DNA from: an uncultured Alphaproteobacteria bacterium
GTDB taxonomy: Bacteria; Pseudomonadota; Alphaproteobacteria; Paracaedibacterales; CAIULA01
DNA length: 10,843 bases
Reading direction: 5' to 3'
NCBI GenBank assembly: GCA_903905285.1
Contig: CAIVFQ010000191.1
Coordinates: forward strand, 1 to 10,843
Both the position numbers and the translations under genes were made by a program. Below the pieces are notes generated by a model. That model saw only the letters and a list, made by a program, of their open reading frames with translations. It did not search any database and was not told the DNA's origin. This document shows, piece after piece, positions 1 to 5,232 of this stretch. How positions within the stretch are numbered: position 1 is the first letter of the stretch; the number at the start of each line of letters is the position of its first letter.

Positions 1-292
1 CCAAATTATAGAAAGATTATTAAAGTATTGGGAAAAGACCCCGCCCGTCCTTTCTGTTGTGAAAGTAAAATGCCCATGGCATTATGACAAAAGTTTCGAG
101 ATTTATGATCCAGAACACCCAACTGCACCTCCGTTTACAACTGGTCCCGTTGCCGACGGAGACACATACACTTGGCTTAACTCGGGGCCCTTTCTTCCAG
201 CCGGCAACACCATCTATGTTGTCGTTGATTTGAGGAAACTGGCAAATGCAAAACACCTTGGTAAACTCAAGGCTCAGCCAACTTCCAACTAA
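1..292 (+). CDS. 3' end of an unrecognised protein gene, cut by the window edge
   Basis: An open frame runs in from the left edge (first complete codon at position 2) to a TAA at 290-292, giving at least 96 residues. I do not recognise the protein. The visible part is rich in Pro, Thr and aromatics (for example the stretch KCPWHYDKSFEIYDPEHP), with a later segment NTIYVVVDLRKL that looks like a beta strand followed by a helix. No membrane segment or metal-binding motif is visible. A GTG at 59 could be a start, but the frame stays open upstream of it and no good Shine-Dalgarno sequence precedes it, so a start outside the window is more likely. Its codon choice resembles the neighbouring genes, which supports real coding. 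It lies where nuoB would be in the usual nuoA-N order and is not NuoB: no NuoB cysteine motif is present. The true length and function cannot be judged from this window. Confidence 0.5.
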   Translation, partial: QIIERLLKYWEKTPPVLSVVKVKCPWHYDKSFEIYDPEHPTAPPFTTGPVADGDTYTWLNSGPFLPAGNTIYVVVDLRKLANAKHLGKLKAQPTSN

Positions 293-299
293 CCTTAAA

Positions 300-336
300 G
301 TCAAGACGTCGCAAGTTTTTCAAACGCCGGCTTGAC
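300..336 (+). terminator. Hairpin between the left-edge gene and nuoC, possible weak terminator
   Basis: GTCAAGACGTCG (300-311) and CGCCGGCTTGAC (325-336) pair at 10 of 12 positions around a 13-nt loop. The outer six pairs, GTCAAG/CTTGAC, are perfect. Only a short CCCTTTT follows, so as an intrinsic terminator it would be weak. The 3' arm contains TTGACC (332-337), a good -35 match. A poor -10 (TACCCT, 356-361) lies 18 bp downstream. This could therefore mark the boundary between two transcription units, ending the upstream gene and starting nuoC. Structure is seen; function is inferred. Confidence 0.35.
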
Positions 337-396
337 CCTTTTGCCCAGTAAGATGTACCCTGAAAAAACGTAATTACCTTGTAAGAACATGCCTTC

Positions 397-1002
397 ATGA
401 AATTGGGCTTAGAATTGCTGTCAGATCTATTGGGCCCAGATTTAATGAAGTTGGATCATGGATATGGCATGACCTTGGCGCAGATTTACCCTGCGGCTAT
501 TGTTCGCGCCTTAACTGTTTTGCGCGATCATCCCGCTTGCGGCTTTCGTCAGCTTATTGATATAACGGCTATTGATTACCCCGACCAACAGGCACGCTTT
601 AAAATAGTTTATAACTTGCTCAGTCATACCCATAATCAACGCCTTCTCATCACAACCTTTATTGATGAAACAACGCCGCTGCACAGTGTGACGTCTGTTT
701 TCGAATGCGCCAACTGGCCCGAACGTGAACTGTGGGATTTATTCGGGATCACCTTTCATGATCACCCTGATCTGCGGCGTATTTTAACAGATTATACCTT
801 TGGCGGGCATCCTTTACGCAAAGATTTCCCCCTAAGTGGTTACGGTCAAGTCCGTTATGACCCTGCTCAACAACGGGTGGCTTATGAACCCGTTAACCTG
901 AAACAACCTTATCGAAGTTTTGATTTTCTAAGCCCGTGGGAGGGAATGCCCTCTAGCCCTAAGGTAGAATTACCCGATGGATTTCAAGAGGCGAAGGGTT
1001 AA
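397..1002 (+). CDS. nuoC: NADH-quinone oxidoreductase subunit C (30 kDa subunit)
   Basis: NuoC is a peripheral-arm subunit of complex I with no redox centre of its own. It sits beside NuoD and helps hold the connecting module to the membrane arm on the cytoplasmic side. The 201-residue product has the usual length for a stand-alone alphaproteobacterial NuoC and is not fused to NuoD as in E. coli. The family signature is at residues 109-128 ([20 protein letters not shown]), followed by [17 protein letters not shown] (129-145) and the typical C-terminal [10 protein letters not shown] (174-183). ATG 397 is the only reasonable start, because an in-frame TAA lies at 382-384. The Shine-Dalgarno sequence is weak (AAGAA about 10 nt upstream). 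The stop is 5 bp before nuoD, so the two are surely cotranscribed. nuoB is not immediately upstream, which is unusual. Confidence 0.97.
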   Translation: MKLGLELLSDLLGPDLMKLDHGYGMTLAQIYPAAIVRALTVLRDHPACGFRQLIDITAIDYPDQQARFKIVYNLLSHTHNQRLLITTFIDETTPLHSVTSVFECANWPERELWDLFGITFHDHPDLRRILTDYTFGGHPLRKDFPLSGYGQVRYDPAQQRVAYEPVNLKQPYRSFDFLSPWEGMPSSPKVELPDGFQEAKG

Positions 1003-1007
1003 AACCG

Positions 1008-2174
1008 ATGCGTGAAAAGTATACCCTAAACTTTGGCCCTCAGCATCCCGCCGCGCACGGTGTTTTGCGCCTGATCATGGAGCTGGAAGGGGAAGTTATT
1101 CATCGGGTTGACCCCCATATTGGTTTTTTGCACCGGGGAACTGAAAAGCTGATTGAACAGAAAACCTATCTGCAGGCCCTGCCCTATTTTGACCGTTTGG
1201 ATTATGTCTCGCCCATCAACCAGGAACATGCGTTTGTCTTGGCGATTGAGAAATTATTAGGGATCACACCCCCCTTACGTGCCCAATATATAAGGGTTTT
1301 GTTTTGTGAAATCGCCCGTATTCTTAATCACCTGTTGAACATTGCGACCTATGCCATGGATGTCGGCGCGATTACCCCTTTCTTGTGGTTATTTGAAGAA
1401 CGCGAAGTTTTAATGGGTTTTTATGAACGTGTGAGTGGGGCACGTATGCATGCCTCCTACATTCGGCCAGGGGGCGTACACCAAGATTTACCTGAAGGAC
1501 TATTAGAGGATATACAGGCTTTTTGTGACCGCTTTCCAAAAGTTGTTGATGACTTAGATACCCTGTTAACCGAAAACCGCATCTTCAAACAACGCAGCGT
1601 TGATATCGGTATCGTCACGGCCGAACAGGCCATTCAATGGGGATTTTCAGGCCCTATGCTGCGTGCCAGCAACGTCGCCTGGGATTTAAGAAAAAGCCAA
1701 CCCTATGAAATTTATGAACAGCTAGCGTTTGATATTCCCGTTGGAAAGCATGGCGATTGTTACGATCGGTATTTGGTGCGCATGGAAGAAATGCGCCAGA
1801 GTGTCAGCCTTATCAATCAATGTCTTATTCAAATACCCCAAGGGCCCATTCTTGCTGATAACCCAAAAGTTGTGCCCCCAAAACGGGCTGATATAAAGCA
1901 ATCTATGGAAGCGATGATCCAACATTTCAAGCTATACAGTGAAGGATTTCACGTTCCAGCCGGAGAGGTTTACACAGCCGTTGAGGCCCCTAAAGGCGAA
2001 TTTGGCGTCTATTTGGTGGCAGATGGAAGTAATCGGCCTTATCGTTGTAAAATAAGGGGCCCTGGGTTTGCTCATTTGCAAGCGTTGAACACCATAAGCC
2101 AAGGGCATATGCTGGCTGATATTGTTGCTATTTTAGGGTCATTAGATGTTGTGTTTGGAGAGATAGACCGATGA
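1008..2174 (+). CDS. nuoD: NADH-quinone oxidoreductase subunit D (49 kDa subunit)
   Basis: NuoD is related to the large subunit of NiFe hydrogenases and, with NuoB and NuoH, forms the quinone-reduction pocket at the junction of the two arms of complex I. The 388-residue product is of normal length. At the N-terminus [14 protein letters not shown] (8-21) carries the conserved histidine pair of the quinone pocket. The 49-kDa signature is at 41-66 ([12 protein letters not shown], then [13 protein letters not shown]). Further family motifs are [13 protein letters not shown] (144-156) and the invariant-looking C-terminus VVFGEIDR (381-388). ATG 1008 is preceded by GAGGCGAAGGG (988-998 region), a good ribosome site inside the end of nuoC. 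The last codons overlap nuoE by 4 bp (ATGA), which suggests coupled translation. No truncation or frameshift is visible. Confidence 0.98.
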   Translation: MREKYTLNFGPQHPAAHGVLRLIMELEGEVIHRVDPHIGFLHRGTEKLIEQKTYLQALPYFDRLDYVSPINQEHAFVLAIEKLLGITPPLRAQYIRVLFCEIARILNHLLNIATYAMDVGAITPFLWLFEEREVLMGFYERVSGARMHASYIRPGGVHQDLPEGLLEDIQAFCDRFPKVVDDLDTLLTENRIFKQRSVDIGIVTAEQAIQWGFSGPMLRASNVAWDLRKSQPYEIYEQLAFDIPVGKHGDCYDRYLVRMEEMRQSVSLINQCLIQIPQGPILADNPKVVPPKRADIKQSMEAMIQHFKLYSEGFHVPAGEVYTAVEAPKGEFGVYLVADGSNRPYRCKIRGPGFAHLQALNTISQGHMLADIVAILGSLDVVFGEIDR

Positions 2175-2710
2175 CGGTTTTACAGTCGCCGCCTTTTTGT
2201 TTCGATGCTGAAAATCAGCAAAAGGCCGAAACGTATCTGGCCCAATACCCCCCTGCCCACAAACAAAGCGCCTTGGTTCCTTTGTTAGATTTGGCACAAA
2301 ACCAATGCGGGGGTTGGTTGCCACAACCAGCGCTTGAAGCCGTCGCTGCCCTGGTCGGCATCCCCTTTTTAAAAGCCTTAGAAGTTGCCAGTTTTTATTC
2401 AATGTTTCATTTAAAACCAGTGGGCAGTTATCACGTGCAAGTTTGCAGCACAACACCCTGTTGGCTAAGCGGCAGTGATGATCTTTACAAGGCTTGCAAG
2501 GATCAACTTGGTATTTGTAAAGGCGAGACGACCGCTGACAAGAAGTTTACATTAAGCGAGATTGAGTGTTTGGGCGCCTGCGTTAATGCCCCCGTGGTTC
2601 AAATTAATGAAGTGTTTTATGAAAATATGACCCCTTATCGACTTATTGAAATTCTTAAAAAATTAGCCGCCGAGAATTCTAAGAAAGATTCCGAAAGGCA
2701 AAGGGTATAA
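2171..2710 (+). CDS. nuoE: NADH-quinone oxidoreductase subunit E (24 kDa, 2Fe-2S)
   Basis: NuoE belongs to the NADH-dehydrogenase tip of complex I and binds the N1a 2Fe-2S cluster, close to the FMN of NuoF. The 179-residue product has a thioredoxin-like ferredoxin fold with the four expected ligands: C92 and C97 in VCSTTPC, and C133 and C137 in [10 protein letters not shown]. The N-terminal helical part is also typical, with QNQCGGWLP (43-51) and EVASFYSMF (71-79). The lysine-rich tail after residue 160 ([18 protein letters not shown]) is less conserved in the family and contains the ribosome site for nuoF. The start overlaps the nuoD stop as ATGA, and nuoF begins 2 bp after the stop, so nuoC-F behave as one translationally linked unit. 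It is somewhat shorter than many alphaproteobacterial NuoE proteins, which often have longer C-terminal tails. Confidence 0.97.
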   Translation: MTVLQSPPFCFDAENQQKAETYLAQYPPAHKQSALVPLLDLAQNQCGGWLPQPALEAVAALVGIPFLKALEVASFYSMFHLKPVGSYHVQVCSTTPCWLSGSDDLYKACKDQLGICKGETTADKKFTLSEIECLGACVNAPVVQINEVFYENMTPYRLIEILKKLAAENSKKDSERQRV

Positions 2711-2712
2711 AA

Positions 2713-3993
2713 GTGTTAAATCCTAAGGATCGTATCTTCACCAACCTCAGCGGGACAGAGCCTTTCAATTTAGAGGCCGCCCAAGGACGCGGTGATTGGG
2801 ATGGAACCAAACGTCTGATGGAGCTAGGCCGTGAAGGCATCATCGAAGCGATCAAATCATCAGGGTTACGCGGGCGTGGCGGCGCCGGTTTTTCGACGGG
2901 AACCAAATGGGGTTTTATGCCCAAAGTCAGCGATGGAAGACCTTCCTACTTAGTGATTAACGCCGATGAAAGCGAACCGGGAACCTGCAAAGATCGTGAC
3001 ATTATTTTCTTTGAACCCCATAAGCTGATTGAAGGCGCGCTTCTTGCCGGTTTTGCCATTGGGGCCCACACTTGTTACATCTACATCCGGGGTGAATACT
3101 ATTTTGAGGCTCAGTGTCTTCAACAGGCGATTGAGGAGGCTTATGCAGCCGGATTCTTAGGAAAAAATGCTGTTAAATCGGGTTGGGATTTTGATGTTCA
3201 TCTTCACCGGGGTGCCGGCGCCTATATTTGTGGTGAAGAATCGGCTTTGCTAGAAAGCTTAGAAGGGAAAAAAGGCCTCCCCCGTTTAAAGCCCCCCTTC
3301 CCGGCCCAATATGGTTTGTATGGTTGCCCAACCACAGTAAACAATGTGGAAACGATTGCCGTTGTCCCCACCATTCTAAGGCGCGGGTCTGATTGGTTTT
3401 CTGGCCTGGGTCGTCCCGGTAATACTGGCACAAAAATTTTCTCTATCTCTGGCCATGTGAATAAACCCCGCAATGTGGAAGAAGCCATGGGGATTCCATT
3501 GCGCGAATTGATTGAAAATCATGCTGGTGGAGTTCGTGGCGGATGGGATCGTTTAAAAGCCGTGATCCCCGGGGGATCGTCAGTCCCGTTAATCCCGAAA
3601 TCGATTTGCGATGATGTGTTGATGGATTTTGACAGTTTGAAAGCCGTTCACAGCGGCCTTGGCACCGGGGCTGTTATTGTTATGGATCACTCGACCGATA
3701 TCATCAAAGCCATCGCCCGCCTCAGCAAATTTTATATGCATGAAAGCTGTGGCCAGTGTAGCCCCTGCCGTGAAGGAACAGGTTGGCTGTGGCGCATGAT
3801 GGAACGCCTAAGCCGGGGGGAAGGCAAAATTGAAGATATTGATCGTCTAGAGGCCGTCACCCACCAAATTGAGGGACACACAATTTGCGGTCTAGGCGAA
3901 GCCGCGGCCTGGCCCGTTCAAGGGCTCATCCGACATTTTCGATCTGAAATGGAAGAAAGAATTTTAGAACACGCAGCAAAGAGAGCTGTTTAA
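2713..3993 (+). CDS. nuoF: NADH-quinone oxidoreductase subunit F (51 kDa, FMN and 4Fe-4S)
   Basis: NuoF is where NADH is oxidised: it binds NADH and FMN and passes electrons to the N3 4Fe-4S cluster. The 426-residue product is full length. Visible motifs are the glycine-rich nucleotide site [16 protein letters not shown] (51-66), the FMN-site motif [15 protein letters not shown] (83-97), [19 protein letters not shown] (167-185), and the cluster ligands C346, C349 and C352 ([14 protein letters not shown]) with C392 ([12 protein letters not shown]). The start is GTG at 2713, 2 bp after the nuoE stop, with AAAGGG about 7 nt upstream. It gives the expected N-terminus [14 protein letters not shown]; upstream in-frame codons offer no better start. 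The stop codon sits inside the loop of a 9-bp stem (3971-4007). Downstream the expected nuoG is displaced by about 1.2 kb because two reverse-strand genes intervene. Confidence 0.98.
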   Translation: MLNPKDRIFTNLSGTEPFNLEAAQGRGDWDGTKRLMELGREGIIEAIKSSGLRGRGGAGFSTGTKWGFMPKVSDGRPSYLVINADESEPGTCKDRDIIFFEPHKLIEGALLAGFAIGAHTCYIYIRGEYYFEAQCLQQAIEEAYAAGFLGKNAVKSGWDFDVHLHRGAGAYICGEESALLESLEGKKGLPRLKPPFPAQYGLYGCPTTVNNVETIAVVPTILRRGSDWFSGLGRPGNTGTKIFSISGHVNKPRNVEEAMGIPLRELIENHAGGVRGGWDRLKAVIPGGSSVPLIPKSICDDVLMDFDSLKAVHSGLGTGAVIVMDHSTDIIKAIARLSKFYMHESCGQCSPCREGTGWLWRMMERLSRGEGKIEDIDRLEAVTHQIEGHTICGLGEAAAWPVQGLIRHFRSEMEERILEHAAKRAV

Positions 3994-4007
3994 TAGACTT
4001 GCTGCGT
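3971..4007 (+). other. Perfect 9-bp inverted repeat straddling the nuoF stop codon
   Basis: ACGCAGCAA (3971-3979) and TTGCTGCGT (3999-4007) are exact reverse complements around a 19-nt loop that contains the nuoF TAA (3991-3993). No T-tract follows, so it is not a classical intrinsic terminator. It could protect the 3' end of the nuoCDEF transcript or slow transcription ahead of the second hairpin at 4021-4047. Structure is seen; function is inferred. Confidence 0.4.
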
Positions 4008-4020
4008 AAGTAAATTTCCC

Positions 4021-4047
4021 GTCATTGCAAGTGACAGAAGCGATGAC
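4021..4047 (+). repeat. GTCATTGC-type hairpin between the convergent genes nuoF and the 4074-4502 gene
   Basis: GTCATTGC (4021-4028) pairs with GCGATGAC (4040-4047), with one G-U pair and an 11-nt loop containing AAGTGAC. The words GTCATTGC and AAGTGAC also occur in the full repeat units at 10611-10653 and 10801-10843, so this looks like a shortened, decayed copy of that element. It lies between two genes that converge, where it could act as a bidirectional transcript end, although neither side has a clear T-tract. Confidence 0.45.
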
Positions 4048-4073
4048 GAGAAATGATCCGAAATGAGATAGCT

Positions 4074-4502
4074 TTAACCCGGAAAGATTGAGGCCAGAAA
4101 AGCCTCGTTCTTTTGGAATTTCTCTCCCATATCTGTACGAGCTTCCTCAGAGCATGCCCGAATCGCCTCATGCATATCGTACAAGTCTTGCGAGACTGTT
4201 ACCTGCCCTAATAATGGGCGAGCCATTTGCTTTAAATCTTCCTCTATGTCACGATCATCAAGGCCAAGGATTTGCATTCCCCCATAGAGATTAGGTCTGG
4301 TTTCGGATACATCAATCTCACACGGTTGCAATCCTAAATCTACTGCTTTTGGTGAAATATTGACTGTCTCCATTCTAGGTTCATGTTTATGCCCTAGGAT
4401 TGAAGCCAATACAGCATCCCTCAGATCAGGATCGCTAGCAGCCTGAGTCTGAACCACTGCCAGAATTGGCAATAAAAGTAAAACTTTAAATATTCTTCCC
4501 AT
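4074..4502 (-). CDS. Small exported protein of unknown function, paralog of the 4680-5138 gene
   Basis: I do not recognise this 142-residue protein. Residues 1-21 look like a Sec signal peptide: a short basic n-region (GRIFK), the hydrophobic run VLLLLPILAVV, and a probable signal peptidase I site near TQA-A. The mature part of about 120 residues has two cysteines (C61, C117) and no further membrane segment, so a periplasmic or secreted location is likely. It shares with the neighbouring gene LQPCEIDVSE-RPN (58-71), a preceding HKxExR...VN(I/V)SP block, LYDMxxAI (107-114) and a C-terminal FxxNxAFLAxIF. The two are clear paralogs. ATG 4502 has GGGGA about 8 nt upstream. The gene runs against the nuo genes and converges on nuoF. 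It could be transcribed from its own promoter in the 177-bp gap or by read-through from its paralog. Confidence 0.8.
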   Translation of the reverse strand: MGRIFKVLLLLPILAVVQTQAASDPDLRDAVLASILGHKHEPRMETVNISPKAVDLGLQPCEIDVSETRPNLYGGMQILGLDDRDIEEDLKQMARPLLGQVTVSQDLYDMHEAIRACSEEARTDMGEKFQKNEAFLASIFPG

Positions 4503-4573
4503 TTGTGTCCCCTTTTAATATTTGCTTAATAAAAACTAACAATTCACATGTAGTAAATATTCTAGACAAAAAC

Positions 4574-4601
4574 AAGATATATATAAAAGAGATCACAGCA
4601 A
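4574..4601 (-). promoter_or_regulatory. Candidate promoter for the 4074-4502 gene, within the AT-rich gap 4503-4679
   Basis: On the reverse strand TTGCTG (4601-4596) is followed after 16 bp by TATCTT (4579-4574), inside an alternating TATATATA stretch. The match is moderate, and AT-rich DNA gives such matches by chance. The rest of the 177-bp gap between the two paralogs holds no convincing gene or terminator. Confidence 0.25.
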
Positions 4602-4679
4602 AATATCACTCGCCACCCATGTCCATTTCGGATGATTTTGCCAGAAGCCCCCCACAGCATCTGTCAATTCCGTCTTGTT

Positions 4680-5138
4680 TTAACCTTCTATCCGAAAGAT
4701 TAAGGCCAGAAAAGCTTGATTCTGTTTAAAATTAAATTTAAGAAGAGCGGAATCTTGCGAAAATATCTGTTCCAACCCTGGCTTTTGAATTGCCGTGTAC
4801 ATATCGTATAGGTGTTGCAAGATTCTTTCGTTGGTCAATTTTCCTTCTGGCTGAACAAGCCTCAGAAATTGTCTACGGCAGTCCAACTGACTCACCAAAC
4901 CATGCCTCAAAAGAGAAACATTCTGTCCGGTAAAAGGATTAGGTCTGCCTTCGGATACGTCAATCTCACACGGTTGCAATTCCAAAGCCACCCCTACAGG
5001 TGAAACATTAACGCATCGCTTTTCAGGTTTATGCGTCATTTCACACATCTGATACGCTAAAGCATCCACTCCAGCGCCCTGAGCTGGTGCTGCCGCCAGA
5101 GCCGGCAATAAAAACAAAACACTAAACACTTTTTTCAC
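4680..5138 (-). CDS. Small exported protein of unknown function, paralog of the 4074-4502 gene
   Basis: This 152-residue protein is not one I recognise. With the GTG start at 5138 it begins MKKVFSVLFLLPALAAAPAQGAG, a textbook Sec signal peptide with a probable cleavage after AQGA. An in-frame ATG at 5153 would add five residues, but a perfect GGAGGT (5148-5143) sits 4 nt before the GTG and would lie inside that longer gene, so I prefer GTG. The mature part carries four cysteines (C32, C42, C57, C87). C57 lies in LQPCEIDVSEGRPN (54-67) and corresponds to C61 of the paralog. C32, C42 and C87 have no counterpart there and could form disulfides in the periplasm. LYDMYTAI (110-117) and FKQNQAFLALIF (137-148) also match. 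It is about 10 residues longer than the paralog, mainly between the RPN motif and LYDM. It diverges from nuoG. Confidence 0.8.
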   Translation of the reverse strand: MKKVFSVLFLLPALAAAPAQGAGVDALAYQMCEMTHKPEKRCVNVSPVGVALELQPCEIDVSEGRPNPFTGQNVSLLRHGLVSQLDCRRQFLRLVQPEGKLTNERILQHLYDMYTAIQKPGLEQIFSQDSALLKFNFKQNQAFLALIFRIEG

Positions 5139-5142
5139 ATGT

Positions 5143-5148
5143 ACCTCC
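5143..5148 (-). promoter_or_regulatory. Perfect Shine-Dalgarno GGAGGT that decides a GTG start
   Basis: GGAGGT on the reverse strand (5148-5143) is followed by ACAT and then GTG at 5138-5136. An overlapping ATG one base upstream of the GTG is out of frame and meets TGA at once. The in-frame ATG at 5153 lies upstream of this site, so the site supports initiation at GTG. Confidence 0.65.
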
Positions 5149-5168
5149 GTCATAACATCTGTTGTGCG

Positions 5169-5195
5169 TTGAAAGCTTTTTTTATAGTGTATACT
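5169..5195 (+). promoter_or_regulatory. Candidate promoter for nuoG-nuoH-nuoI
   Basis: TTGAAA (5169-5174) and TATACT (5190-5195) are good -35 and -10 matches with a slightly short 15-bp spacer. nuoG needs its own promoter, because the two reverse-strand genes and the hairpins after nuoF separate it from nuoC-F. The leader to ATG 5233 would be about 30 nt. It overlaps the reverse-strand candidate at 5181-5208. Confidence 0.4.
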
Positions 5196-5208
5196 GAACG
5201 TCCATCAA
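5181..5208 (-). promoter_or_regulatory. Candidate promoter for the 4680-5138 gene, overlapping that of nuoG
   Basis: Reading the reverse strand, TTGATG (5208-5203) is followed after 16 bp by TATAAA (5186-5181). The expected start point leaves a leader of about 35 nt before GTG 5138. Its elements interleave with the forward candidate at 5169-5195, so polymerase could probably not occupy both at once. Confidence 0.45.
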
Positions 5209-5232
5209 GGGAAAAATAAAAAAATCAGCGTA

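Noticed and set aside
20..304. Reverse-strand 94-codon open frame at the left edge
   Set aside because: The residue pattern looks like noise (many Trp, Cys and Phe without a motif), and the forward frame is open through the window edge with neighbour-like codon use.
3173..3488. Two reverse-strand open frames within nuoF
   Set aside because: They lie wholly antisense to highly conserved NuoF codons and show no motif or start signal. They are shadows of the nuoF reading frame.
4505..4729. Forward 74-codon open frame between and across the two reverse genes
   Set aside because: It overlaps the 3' end of the 4680-5138 gene antisense, has no ribosome site and no recognisable features. The paralog evidence supports the reverse strand instead.
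5139..5153. ATG at 5153 as the start of the reverse-strand gene
   Set aside because: It would place the perfect GGAGGT inside the coding region and put MTEVH in front of an ideal signal peptide. It remains possible but is second choice.
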